Position numbers and translations under genes: made by a program. Below, piece after piece: positions 27,156-35,226 of a stretch of 64,000 bases of DNA (positions are counted from its first letter, which is position 1; each line of letters begins with the position of its first letter). Source of the stretch: JAIVJM01 sp963816985 (lineage in GTDB: Bacteria > Acidobacteriota > Blastocatellia > Pyrinomonadales > Pyrinomonadaceae); contig CAWFMF010000004.1 in the NCBI GenBank assembly GCA_963816985.1, forward strand, positions 1,984,001 through 2,048,000, written 5' to 3'. The notes beneath the pieces are model-generated. The model had not been told where the DNA came from and did not search any database. It saw nothing but the letters and a program-made list of their open reading frames with translations.

Positions 27156-28286
27156 ATGAACTTCCTCAAGCTCTTCAAAAGGCAGATTCAGGTGGCGCGG
27201 GTCTTCGGCATCCCGGTGCGGATTGACTACCGCTGGTTCTTCGTCTTCGCGCTGAGCGCGTGGGTCATCGCGGAGAGCTTCGGGCAGGGGACTATCAAGA
27301 CGCAGGGCGTGCAGGTGAGCGCGCTCGTGGCGTGGGTCGCCGGCATCGCGACGACCTTCGGGCTCTTCCTCTCGATCTTCGGCCACGAGCTTTCGCACGC
27401 GCTCGTCGCGAGCGCCGAAGGCATCGAGAGCGAGGAGATCGTGCTCCACCCCTTCGGCGGCTTAACGAGGCTCAAGCGCGAGCCCGACAATCCGCGCGCC
27501 GAGTTCCGCATCGCCATCGCGGGGCCGAGCGCGAGTTTTCTTCTCGGCGTCGTCGCGCTCGGAGGGTTCTACGCCGCTTCGGCCCTCGGCCTTCGGACGC
27601 TGGCCGCCGCGCTCTCCATCGTCGGCTTCTGGAATTTCGTCATCGCCGCCTCGAACCTTCTGCCCGGCTACCCGCTCGACGGCGGGCGCGTCTTGCGCGC
27701 GTACCTCTGGAAAAGGTCTGGACAGCTCGAAGACGCGACGCGCATCGCGAGCCTCGGCGGGCAGCTCATCGGCGGCTCGCTCGTCGTCTTCGGCGCGTAC
27801 TTCTACCTCCGCGTGGGCGACGCCTTCATGGGCCTCTGGCTCGCGCTCGTCGGGCTCTTCCTCTTCGACGCGGCGCGGGCGGTGGCGGGCGGCGGACGAC
27901 GCGCGCGCAAACTCCGCACCGTCGGCGACGCGATGACCGCGCCCTTCGCCATCGAGCCCGACACGCTCGTCAGTCACTTCGTGGATAACGTCCTGCCCGC
28001 GCACCAGCAGGAGGCCGTCGCGGTCGCGCGCGCCGAGCGCCTGCACGGCATCCTCACGCTCAAAGACCTCCGGCAAGTCCCGCGCGAGACGTGGCACCGC
28101 ACGCGCGTTTCAGAGGTGATGCGCCCGGTCGCCGAAGACCTCTTCGTTGACCCCTCGACGCCGCTCGCGCGCGCCGAGCAGCTCATGTCGCAGAACGGCG
28201 CGGGCGCGCTCGCCGTCATCAACACCGCCGGCGAACTCGTCGGCTTCCTCCTTCGTGGTCGCGTCAAACGCCGCGCCAAAGCTTAA
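27156..28286 (+). CDS. Site-2 protease (M50) family metalloprotease with C-terminal CBS pair
   Basis: A 376-residue membrane protease. Zinc-binding FGHELSHALVAS in a transmembrane helix (about residues 72-83) and NLLPGYPLDGGRVLRAYLW (about 167-185) supply the HExxH and the third Asp ligand of S2P enzymes. Five or six membrane helices fill residues 20-240. The last 130 residues form a CBS-domain pair (VGDAMTAPFAIEP, VSEVMRPVAEDLFVDPSTPL), which usually senses adenosine nucleotides. It starts 25 bases after the toxin-antitoxin pair. Substrates are unknown; regulated intramembrane proteolysis is the general role. Confidence 0.93.
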   Translation: MNFLKLFKRQIQVARVFGIPVRIDYRWFFVFALSAWVIAESFGQGTIKTQGVQVSALVAWVAGIATTFGLFLSIFGHELSHALVASAEGIESEEIVLHPFGGLTRLKREPDNPRAEFRIAIAGPSASFLLGVVALGGFYAASALGLRTLAAALSIVGFWNFVIAASNLLPGYPLDGGRVLRAYLWKRSGQLEDATRIASLGGQLIGGSLVVFGAYFYLRVGDAFMGLWLALVGLFLFDAARAVAGGGRRARKLRTVGDAMTAPFAIEPDTLVSHFVDNVLPAHQQEAVAVARAERLHGILTLKDLRQVPRETWHRTRVSEVMRPVAEDLFVDPSTPLARAEQLMSQNGAGALAVINTAGELVGFLLRGRVKRRAKA

Positions 28287-28287
28287 C

Positions 28288-28376
28288 GCAGAAGTCAGAA
28301 CGCTGAACGATGAACTGAAAGACAAGAGCTTCTTGCTCTTCAGTTCATCGTTCCGCGTTCTGACTTCTGACTTCAG
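28288..28376. repeat. Heptamer hairpin after the S2P gene
   Basis: Left arm GCAGAAG, TCAGAAC, GCTGAAC, GATGAAC, TGAAAGA; right arm CTTCAGTTCATCG... TCTGACTTCTGAC, near-perfect complement around a short loop at about 28327-28333. Immediately follows the S2P stop codon. Confidence 0.9.
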
Positions 28377-28477
28377 TCCAAGCCCTCCCACACGTTCGGG
28401 CTACTGCCTCAAAGCAGCACTTAATCTGGAACTGAACGACGTGGGTCGTCGTCGCGCGCGGCGCGGACACGTATGTG

Positions 28478-28506
28478 TTGATTTACGCCATTTTTTGCAG
28501 CATAAT
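28478..28506 (+). promoter_or_regulatory. Sigma-70-type promoter of the CDF gene
   Basis: TTGATT (28478-28483), 17-base spacer, CATAAT (28501-28506), about 42 bases before the start at 28549, which has its own GGGGGAG ribosome site. Confidence 0.6.
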
Positions 28507-28548
28507 CGGCGCGGACGCGTATAACTTTAACACCTTGGGGGAGACTGT

Positions 28549-29496
28549 ATGCTGGCAGTGCTCGGAGCACTCTTTGCCAACGGCCTAATCACCGTACTCA
28601 AATTCATCGCGGCCATCATGACCGGCTCTTCCGGGATGATGGCCGAGTCGTTGCACTCGCTCGCCGACACGACCAACCAGGTCTTCCTCCTGCTCGGCCT
28701 CAGATTCTACAAGCGACCGGCGTCCGGGAAGCACCCCTTCGGCTACGGTAAGGAGCGCTTCTTCTGGTCGTTCATCGCGGCCATTTTTATCTTCGGCGTC
28801 GGCGCGACCTACGCCATCTACGAGGGCATCATGAAGCTCTCGCACCCACACCCGCCGGAGAATCTCGCGTGGGCCTACTGGGTGCTCGCAATCTCTTTCG
28901 TCCTCGAAGCCGGTTCCATCGCGCTGGCGATTTATCAGGAGGTGAAGGAGGCGCACCACGAAGGGCTCTCGTTCCGCGAGTACCTGCGCGAGTCGAAAGA
29001 CCCGACGGCGAAGACCGTCATCTTCGAAGACTCGGCGGCGCTCGTCGGCATCGTCATCGCCTTCATCGGCATTTACCTGACCGACGTGCACGCGGGGCCG
29101 GGCGACGGCGCGTACTGGGACGGCGTCGCGTCCATCACCATCGGCGTCGTGCTCGCCATCGTCGCCTTCGTGCTCGCACGCTCCTCGCGCGGGCTCCTGC
29201 TCGGCGAGGCGGCGACCGTGAAGTCGCTCGAACGCATCCGCGAGGCCATCCGCTCGCACCCGAACGTGGTCGAGGTGGTCGAGCTGCTGACGATGCACCT
29301 CGCGCCCAAGCAGATACTCGTCAACGCGCACATCAACTTCCGCGACGACTTGGCGACCGACGACATCGAGCGCACCGTCAACGAAGTTGAGGAACGCATC
29401 AAGCAGGCCGAGCCGAAGGTGGACATGATTTTCCTTGAGACGACGCGCGAGAGTGAGCCGGGGCCGAACGCGCCCATCCCCGCGCACATGGGCTAA
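28549..29496 (+). CDS. Cation diffusion facilitator (CDF) family metal exporter
   Basis: A 315-residue inner-membrane metal/proton antiporter. Helix-2 metal-site residues are near MMAESLHSLADTTNQVF (His and Asp), with HPFGYGKERFFWSF following, the CDF signature region. About six helices span residues 5-215. The C-terminal cytoplasmic domain (about 225-310: IREAIRSHPNVVEVVELLTM) is the usual ferredoxin-like dimer domain. It probably exports Zn2+ or a similar divalent metal. Start supported by GGGGGAG five bases upstream. Confidence 0.93.
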   Translation: MLAVLGALFANGLITVLKFIAAIMTGSSGMMAESLHSLADTTNQVFLLLGLRFYKRPASGKHPFGYGKERFFWSFIAAIFIFGVGATYAIYEGIMKLSHPHPPENLAWAYWVLAISFVLEAGSIALAIYQEVKEAHHEGLSFREYLRESKDPTAKTVIFEDSAALVGIVIAFIGIYLTDVHAGPGDGAYWDGVASITIGVVLAIVAFVLARSSRGLLLGEAATVKSLERIREAIRSHPNVVEVVELLTMHLAPKQILVNAHINFRDDLATDDIERTVNEVEERIKQAEPKVDMIFLETTRESEPGPNAPIPAHMG

Positions 29497-29497
29497 C

Positions 29498-29614
29498 GGA
29501 TTTCGGATTTTAGATTTTGGATTGAATCGGTGACGGACGCCGAACGGTTCAGAGTCCGGCTTCGAGGTTAAGGAGCACGCCAATCCAAAATCTAAAATCT
29601 AAAATCCAAAATCG
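29498..29614. repeat. Heptamer hairpin between CDF and cdaA
   Basis: Left arm units TTCGGAT, TTTAGAT, TTTGGAT; right arm (29581-29614) AAAATCT, AAAATCT, AAAATCC, AAAATCG. This 7-mer is entirely different from that of the GATGAAC elements, but the design is the same. It ends seven bases before the cdaA start. Confidence 0.88.
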
Positions 29615-29620
29615 AAAAAG

Positions 29621-30472
29621 ATGATGTTTCAGTCGTACAGCCACTATCTGGAAAGACTGCGGGAGCCACGCAACTGGGTGGACATCCTGCTGGTCTTTCT
29701 GCTGGTGTACGCCCTCTTGAAGCTCATCCGCGGGACGCGCGCCGCGCCGATGGCCGCAGGCATCGCCGGGCTCGCGCTGCTCTACTGGGCGGCGGCGCGC
29801 TACGACCTCGCGACCGTGGAATTCATCCTCCGTCCCGCCCCGCTCTACATCGGCGTCGCCATCATCATCCTCTTCCAGAACGAGATTCGGCAGGCGCTCA
29901 TCACCTTCGGCAACCGCTTCCGCATCCCCTTCATGCTCCGCCACCGGGGGCAGTTCGGCGAGGGCGTCTACGACGAAATCGTGCTCGCCGCGACGACTCT
30001 GGCCTCGACCAAGACCGGCGCGCTCATCGTCATCGAGCGCGCCGTGGGCCTCAGGAACGTCGTGGACGGCGGCGTGCAGATGGACGCCGAACTCTCTTAC
30101 GACCTTTTGGTCACGATCTTCAACCCGGCGACGCCTTTGCACGACGGCGCGGTCGTCGTCCGCCGCCACCGCGTCGCCGCCGCCGCGTGCTTTTTGCCGC
30201 TCACCTTAAACCCTCTGCTCTCGAAAGACCTCGGCACGCGCCACCGCGCGGCCATCGGCATCACCGAGGACACGGACGCCGTGGCCGTCGTCGTCTCTGA
30301 AGAGACGGGACTCATCTCGTTCGTGCAGGGCGGGCAAATCAAGCGTGGTCTGGACGCGACGAAGTTGCGCGCCTCGATCCGCGAGGCGCTCGAACCCGCG
30401 CCGCGCGACGCCGAGGCCGCGGACAAACAGGCCGAGGCCGACGCCGAGGCCAACAGGGTCATCACAACCTAA
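29621..30472 (+). CDS. cdaA: Diadenylate cyclase CdaA
   Basis: Membrane-bound enzyme that condenses two ATP into the second messenger c-di-AMP. Three N-terminal membrane helices (about residues 18-85, VDILLVFLLVYALLKLI) are followed by a DAC domain (about 90-265) with the catalytic DGA motif in PLHDGAVVV and the RHR motif in GTRHRAAIGI. It is followed by cdaR and glmM, the conserved Firmicutes order. The C-terminal 25 residues are acidic low-complexity. No Shine-Dalgarno lies before ATG 29621, which follows a hairpin arm. Confidence 0.95.
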   Translation: MMFQSYSHYLERLREPRNWVDILLVFLLVYALLKLIRGTRAAPMAAGIAGLALLYWAAARYDLATVEFILRPAPLYIGVAIIILFQNEIRQALITFGNRFRIPFMLRHRGQFGEGVYDEIVLAATTLASTKTGALIVIERAVGLRNVVDGGVQMDAELSYDLLVTIFNPATPLHDGAVVVRRHRVAAAACFLPLTLNPLLSKDLGTRHRAAIGITEDTDAVAVVVSEETGLISFVQGGQIKRGLDATKLRASIREALEPAPRDAEAADKQAEADAEANRVITT

Positions 30473-30473
30473 G

Positions 30474-30565
30474 CCATTAGCTTTCAGCTTTCAGCTTCAA
30501 ACCAAAGGCAAAGGCCGACCGATATTGCCGTCTGAAAGCTAACGGCTCATAGCTAACAGCTAACG
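30474..30565. repeat. Heptamer hairpin between cdaA and cdaR
   Basis: Left arm AGCTTTC, AGCTTTC, AGCTTC; right arm GCTAACG, GCTCATA, GCTAACA, GCTAACG with a matching CTGAAAGCTAA core. Ends one base before the cdaR ATG. Confidence 0.85.
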
Positions 30566-30566
30566 A

Positions 30567-31529
30567 ATGTCTTTCCGCGAAGTGAAAAGAAGAGGGGACG
30601 AGGCGCGGCAGGTGGCGCGCGGGTGGCTGCGCGAGTTCTTCCTCGAAGACTGGACGCTGAAGCTGCTCGCGATGCTCATCACGCTCGGCATCTGGTTCGG
30701 CGTGACGAGCGAGCGCGCGCCGGCCACCGTCAAGCTGCGCGGCGTGCCGCTCGAATTCTCCCTCCCCGACAACGTCGAAATCAGCAACGACCCCATCAAG
30801 GACGTGGACGTGACGCTCGAAGGCAGTCAGGGCAGGCTCGCCGAGATCAACGCGCGCAACCTCGTCGCGCGCGCCGAGGTGAAGCACCTCAAGCCGGGCG
30901 ACCGGGTGGCGCGGCTCACACGGCAGAACGTCGTCATGGAATTGCCCCCCGGAGTCCGCATCGTCGGGGTCATGCCGGGCAGCGTCACGCTCCGGCTCGA
31001 ACCCGTCGTCGTCCGCGAGGTCGAAGTCGAGGCCCGCTTCGAGGGCGCTCCACCCACGGGCTTCGTGCGCGGCGCGGTGCAGGTCAACCCCGGCAAGGTG
31101 CGCGTGCGCGGGCCTGAAAGCCACGTCGCCGCCGTCGAGCGCGCGCACACCGAGACCATCTCGCTCGAAGGCCAGAGGGAGAGTCTCACGTTCCCGCAGC
31201 TCGCCATAGACATCCCCGACCGCAAGGTCGTGCCGCTCGACGCGAACGTCTCGGTGCGCGTCGAAATCAGCGAGGAGACAATCGAGCGCCGCTTCGCCGA
31301 CGTTCCCGTGCGCTCCTCCGCCGGAGGGCAGCCGCAGCCCCCGACCGTCTCCGTCACGCTCCGCGGCCCGCGCTCGTTGGTCGAAGCCTTGCGCGCCGAG
31401 GACGTGCGCGTCGTCGCGGAACTCAGAGAGGACGGCACGACCGCGCCCCGCCTCTCGCTGCCGCAGGAGGCGCAAGCGCGCGTCGAACTCGTCTCCATCT
31501 CACCCCCAAACATCAACATCAACAGGTGA
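30567..31529 (+). CDS. cdaR: YbbR-domain protein CdaR, regulator of CdaA
   Basis: A 320-residue protein with one N-terminal membrane helix (about residues 32-52, LKLLAMLITLGIWFGVTSER) and several extracytoplasmic YbbR repeats (for example VPLEFSLPDNVEISNDPIKD and VEVEARFEGAPPTGFVRG). CdaR controls the activity of CdaA from the outer face of the membrane. The overlap-free gap to glmM is again a repeat hairpin. Assigned from domain structure and gene order. Confidence 0.9.
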   Translation: MSFREVKRRGDEARQVARGWLREFFLEDWTLKLLAMLITLGIWFGVTSERAPATVKLRGVPLEFSLPDNVEISNDPIKDVDVTLEGSQGRLAEINARNLVARAEVKHLKPGDRVARLTRQNVVMELPPGVRIVGVMPGSVTLRLEPVVVREVEVEARFEGAPPTGFVRGAVQVNPGKVRVRGPESHVAAVERAHTETISLEGQRESLTFPQLAIDIPDRKVVPLDANVSVRVEISEETIERRFADVPVRSSAGGQPQPPTVSVTLRGPRSLVEALRAEDVRVVAELREDGTTAPRLSLPQEAQARVELVSISPPNININR

Positions 31530-31622
31530 ACTCGGAGTTCAAGATTCAAGTTCATAGTTCAAAGTTGAAGACGAGAGCCTTGCCTTTCGGACTTTGAACT
31601 TTGAACCTTGAACTTTGAACTC
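31527..31622. repeat. Heptamer hairpin between cdaR and glmM
   Basis: Left arm includes GTTCAAG, GTTCATA, GTTCAAA, GTTGAAG units; right arm ACTTTGA, ACTTTGA, ACCTTGA, ACTTTGA. It overlaps the cdaR stop codon (TGA at 31527-31529). Confidence 0.87.
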
Positions 31623-31635
31623 TTATGATTGGCTT

Positions 31636-33027
31636 ATGAAAAAACTTTTCGGGACGGACGGGATGCGGGGCGAGGCGGGTGTCTTCCCGCTCGACGCGGC
31701 GACGGTGCGGGCGGCGGGGCGCTCGCTGGCCGCGCACCTCGCGGCGAAGGAGGGGCGCGGGGCGCGGCTCGTCACGGGGCGCGACACGCGCGAGTCGGGC
31801 GGGTGGATTGAAGAGGCGTTCGCCGAGGGCGCGCGCGCGGCGGGGGCCGTGTGCGAGTCGGCGGGCGTCATCACGACGCCGGGCGTGGCGTACCTCGCGC
31901 GCACGCTCCCGGCGGACGCGGGCGTCGTCATCAGCGCGTCCCACAATCCGTTCCACGACAACGGCATCAAGATTTTCTCGCCCACGGGCCGCAAGCTCGA
32001 CGACACGACCGAGCGGCTCATCGAAGCCGACATCCACGCGGAGAGGGCCGAGGGAGCGGCGGCGGGGATTGTTGATGAAGAAGGCGCTCACGGGCTTCAA
32101 GACGGGCACGCGCGGGACGAGGCGCGGGCCGCACATCTGAGAACGCTTTACCTCGACTACCTCGCCGGAGAAGTCGCGGACGGGCTCCGGCTCGAAGGTC
32201 TGGGCCTCGTCCTCGACTGCGCGAACGGGGCCGCGTTTGAACTCGCGCCCGCGCTCTTCGAACGGCTCGGCGCGCGCGTCTCGGCCATCAACCGCGAGCC
32301 CGACGGTCGCAACATCAACCGCGACTGCGGCTCTCTCAACATGGAAGGCTTGCGCGGGCGCGTGCTCGCGGAAGGCGCGCAGTTGGGCGTGGCCTTCGAC
32401 GGCGACGCCGACCGCGCGCTCTTCGTGGACGCGCGCGGCGAGGTCGTGGACGGCGACGCGACGCTGTGGGTTTTGGCGAAGCAGTTGGAGGCACAGGGTC
32501 GTCTCGGAGGCCGTCGCGTGGTCGCCACCGTGATGAGCAACCTCGGCCTTGAGGTCGCGCTGCGCGGGCGCGACATCGAGTTGCTGCGGACGGATGTCGG
32601 CGACAAGTACGTCCTCGAAGCGCTGCTCCGCACGGGCGCGAGCGTGGGCGGCGAGCAGTCGGGCCACATCATCTTTCCGGGGCTGAGCCTCGCGGGCGAC
32701 GGCCTCGTCACGGCCATCGCGCTGCTGCGCGTGATGCGCGAGACCGGAAGGCAACTGCACGAGCTGACCGAAGGCTTCGAGCGTTACCCGCAGGTGCTCA
32801 CCAACGTCCGCGTGCGCGAGAAGAGGCAGTTCGAGGAGGTCGAAGAGATCGCCCGGTGCGTGCGCGAGACGAAGGCGGAACTGGGCGAGCGCGGTCGCCT
32901 CCTGCTCCGCTACTCCGGCACGGAGCCCTTAGCGCGCGTCATGATTGAAGGGCAGAGGCAGGACGAGATCGAACGCCTCGCCGAAGGGCTGGCCGCCGTC
33001 ATCAGGCAAAGCCTCGGCGCGGCCTGA
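31636..33027 (+). CDS. glmM: Phosphoglucosamine mutase GlmM
   Basis: Converts glucosamine-6-phosphate to glucosamine-1-phosphate for peptidoglycan precursor synthesis. MKKLFGTDGMRGEAGVFPL is the family N-terminus, which fixes the ATG at 31636. The phosphoserine loop is VISASHNPFHDNGIKIFSP, the metal loop AFDGDADRALFVDA, the sugar loop GGEQSGHIIF and the phosphate-binding loop RYSGTEPLARVMIEG. At 463 residues it is slightly longer than usual because of an inserted stretch after EADIHAERAEG (about residues 138-170). In Firmicutes GlmM interacts with CdaA and inhibits it, so the cluster could couple c-di-AMP to wall synthesis here too (inference). Confidence 0.96.
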   Translation: MKKLFGTDGMRGEAGVFPLDAATVRAAGRSLAAHLAAKEGRGARLVTGRDTRESGGWIEEAFAEGARAAGAVCESAGVITTPGVAYLARTLPADAGVVISASHNPFHDNGIKIFSPTGRKLDDTTERLIEADIHAERAEGAAAGIVDEEGAHGLQDGHARDEARAAHLRTLYLDYLAGEVADGLRLEGLGLVLDCANGAAFELAPALFERLGARVSAINREPDGRNINRDCGSLNMEGLRGRVLAEGAQLGVAFDGDADRALFVDARGEVVDGDATLWVLAKQLEAQGRLGGRRVVATVMSNLGLEVALRGRDIELLRTDVGDKYVLEALLRTGASVGGEQSGHIIFPGLSLAGDGLVTAIALLRVMRETGRQLHELTEGFERYPQVLTNVRVREKRQFEEVEEIARCVRETKAELGERGRLLLRYSGTEPLARVMIEGQRQDEIERLAEGLAAVIRQSLGAA

Positions 33028-33170
33028 AGGGGTTCCGCAAAAGTATTGCTTTCTGCTTCGCGCGGCGTTAATCTCCTTTGTAGTGGGCGTCCCTCCGTCT
33101 CCGACGCTCGCAGACACACTATCACTCAGCCGCCACGGGGCAGCTTATTCCGGTTAGATTGGCGTGCGAC

Positions 33171-33398
33171 CTAAGACAGCGCGAGCAAGTTCAGCACGAC
33201 CTCGAACAAGGCAATCGCCCCGTCCTGCACCGAGCTGTCCGGCGTCTGCGAGTACTGAATCTCGACGTCAAACGGCGCTTCCTGAGCGATCTTCGCTGGC
33301 TGAGGCGTCGGCGCGACAACCGGGCAAGGGATGTCGCCGGCAAACGCGGGATAGCAGAATGCCAACACGAGGACGGAGACTCTGAGGGTGTTTCTCAT
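33171..33398 (-). CDS. Small secreted peptide, 75 residues
   Basis: ATG 33398 is preceded by AAAGGA at normal spacing. MRNTLRVSVLVLAFCYPAFA is a signal peptide with cleavage after AFA; the mature part (about 55 residues) begins GDIPCPVVAPTPQP, is Pro/Gln-rich and ends in a hydrophobic FEVVLNLLALS. It is divergent from the TPR-HTH regulator 87 bases away. I do not recognise it. A signal or cofactor peptide for the neighbouring regulator is a possibility suggested only by position. Confidence 0.6.
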   Translation of the reverse strand: MRNTLRVSVLVLAFCYPAFAGDIPCPVVAPTPQPAKIAQEAPFDVEIQYSQTPDSSVQDGAIALFEVVLNLLALS

Positions 33399-33432
33399 CT
33401 TTCTTTTCCTTTGTGGAGCTTTGAGCCGGAAT

Positions 33433-33466
33433 GACCGCCGCCTGTCGAAGGGTGTTGACGGCGGTC
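33433..33466. promoter_or_regulatory. Hairpin between divergent peptide and regulator genes
   Basis: GACCGCCG (33433-33440) pairs perfectly with CGGCGGTC (33459-33466) across 18 bases in the 87-base divergent gap. It could be an operator or an untranslated-leader hairpin. Confidence 0.4.
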
Positions 33467-33485
33467 TCTTCATCGCCGCCATAAA

Positions 33486-34991
33486 ATGGCGGAGGCTGAG
33501 AAGGGCTTACCTCACATGAATTTAGCAGATGTACATCCGGGGGCGATAGACAGCCCTCCAGCGGCCACCGACGGGCGTGCGTTAAGCCGCTGCCGGACGG
33601 CGGCAGACCTCATCCATTCGGGCCAGTACGAGGCCGCGAGCGAGGCGCTCGGCGACTTGTGGCGGGGCATCGGCAGGCGCCCCTGCGTCGAAGGGCTCGA
33701 CGAGAGGACGGTCGCCGAGGTGCTCTTGCAGGTCGGGGCCGTATCGGGGTGGCTCGGCGCGAGCCGTCAGGTGGCGGGTTCTCAGGAGGCGGCGAAAGAC
33801 CTCATCAGCGAGAGTGCGACGCTCTTTGAAAGGCTCGGCGACGGGGACATGGCGGCGGGTGCGCGCAGCGATCTCGCGCTCTGCTACTGGCGCGAGGGCG
33901 CGTATGACGAGGCGCGCGTGCTCCTGCTGGACGCCTTCAAGGTGGCCACGGAGGTAGTGGGTCAGGCGAGACTCGTCATCCGTTTAAGCACCGTCGAGTT
34001 CTCGGCGGGACGGTATCATGACGCCCTCGTCCTGCTGAGGGAATACGCACACGTCTTCGACGAGCGGGTGAATCACACCCTCAGGGGCAGCTTCCACTGT
34101 CATCTCGCGCTCGCGCTGAAGCAGTTAGGCGCGGCGGAAGCACGCCCGGATTATCTCGACCGGGCAATCATCGAATACACGGAGGCCATCCACCACTACG
34201 AAGAGGCGCGGCACGAAAGGTACATCGCCAATAACGAAAACAACCTCGCCAACCTGCTCCGCAAGATGGGGCACTACGCGGAAGCGCACGAACACTTAGA
34301 CCGCGCGGGCGTGATTTTAGTGAGGTTGAAAGACGCCGGGCTCCTCGGTCAGGTGGACGAGACGCGGGCACGCCTGCTCATTGACGAGAAGCAGTACCGC
34401 GAGGCCGCGCGGGTCATCTCGCGCGCCGTCGAGATGCTGGAGCAGGGCGGCGGTTCCGCCATCCTCGCCGACGCGCTGACGACACAGGGCGTCGTGTGCG
34501 CGAGGCTCGGAGACTACGAACGCTCCATCAGCGTTCTGCGGCGGGCCGAGCGGGTGGCCGAAGAAGCGGGCGCGCTCCCTAACGCGGGGCTGGCCTCCTT
34601 AACGTTGATCGAGGAGCACGGGACGCGGCGCGCACTGCCGCAGGACGAGCTCTCCGACCTCTACCGCCGCGCCGACGAGATGCTGAAAGACATGCAGGAC
34701 GCGGAGACGGTCGCGCGCCTGCGGGCGTGCGCGCGCGTCGTGCTGCGGAGGATGGCGGGCATCCAGTTCGACGACAAGAACTTCACGCTCTTCAGCGCGG
34801 TGCACGAGCTGGAAGCGAGGTTGATCGGGAAGGCTCTGGAGGAGGCCGACGGCAGCGTGACGAAGGCCGCGCGCCTGCTCGGCATCCGTCACCAATCACT
34901 CATCACCATGCTCAACATGAGACACCGGAAACTGCTCAACATGCGGAAGCCGATGGAGAAGCGTCGGCGCAGCATCATCAAAAAGCAGTAG
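33486..34991 (+). CDS. TPR-repeat regulator with C-terminal Fis-type helix-turn-helix
   Basis: A 501-residue cytoplasmic protein. Residues about 60-400 are helical TPR-like repeats (for example AARSDLALCYWREGAYDEAR, YEEARHERYIANNENNLANL, QVDETRARLLIDEKQYREAA). The C-terminus (about 445-485) is a Fis/HTH_8 domain, LIGKALEEADGSVTKAARLL then GIRHQSLITML, the type found at the end of sigma-54 activators, followed by a very basic tail. No AAA+ domain is present. The start may be ATG 33486 or ATG 33516; the latter has GAGAAGGG at reasonable distance. TPR-HTH regulators often bind peptide ligands, and a secreted peptide is encoded divergently. Confidence 0.75.
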   Translation: MAEAEKGLPHMNLADVHPGAIDSPPAATDGRALSRCRTAADLIHSGQYEAASEALGDLWRGIGRRPCVEGLDERTVAEVLLQVGAVSGWLGASRQVAGSQEAAKDLISESATLFERLGDGDMAAGARSDLALCYWREGAYDEARVLLLDAFKVATEVVGQARLVIRLSTVEFSAGRYHDALVLLREYAHVFDERVNHTLRGSFHCHLALALKQLGAAEARPDYLDRAIIEYTEAIHHYEEARHERYIANNENNLANLLRKMGHYAEAHEHLDRAGVILVRLKDAGLLGQVDETRARLLIDEKQYREAARVISRAVEMLEQGGGSAILADALTTQGVVCARLGDYERSISVLRRAERVAEEAGALPNAGLASLTLIEEHGTRRALPQDELSDLYRRADEMLKDMQDAETVARLRACARVVLRRMAGIQFDDKNFTLFSAVHELEARLIGKALEEADGSVTKAARLLGIRHQSLITMLNMRHRKLLNMRKPMEKRRRSIIKKQ

Positions 34992-35092
34992 GGGCGATTT
35001 TCGGCGACGACCCGCCTGCTTTTGCACTGGACGGGACTTACTGAACAAGGCCGCAACGGCGGCGCGGGTGAGAAAAAAATACGCACCGGGGA

Positions 35093-35107
35093 ATGTAAGA
35101 CTTACAT
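35093..35107. promoter_or_regulatory. Palindrome upstream of the sigma-54 promoter (candidate enhancer site)
   Basis: ATGTAAG-A-CTTACAT is a perfect inverted repeat centred about 127 bases upstream of the predicted sigma-54 start site, the usual distance for activator (enhancer-binding protein) sites. Confidence 0.45.
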
Positions 35108-35200
35108 CCTTTCAGCGGCGGCGGTCGCGGTCGAAATCATCGGGGCGTCAAAATCCCAGTAAAAGAGTAGGTTTTTAATCGTGTTGAAGTTTAACTTGCA

Positions 35201-35215
35201 TGGCACAATCGTTGC
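35201..35215 (+). promoter_or_regulatory. Sigma-54 (RpoN) -24/-12 promoter
   Basis: TGGCACAATCGTTGC matches the TGGCAC-N5-TTGC consensus exactly in sequence and spacing, with GG at -24 and GC at -12. Predicted start near 35227. No protein gene follows for 250 bases. An overlapping TTGCAT/TATATT sigma-70-like pair (35197-35225) is possible. Confidence 0.7.
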
Positions 35216-35226
35216 GATGTATATTG

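Noticed and set aside
33028..33170. A short coding region between glmM and the small peptide gene
   Set aside because: Open frames there are in-frame shadows of glmM or lack start signals; I see nothing convincing in these 143 bases.
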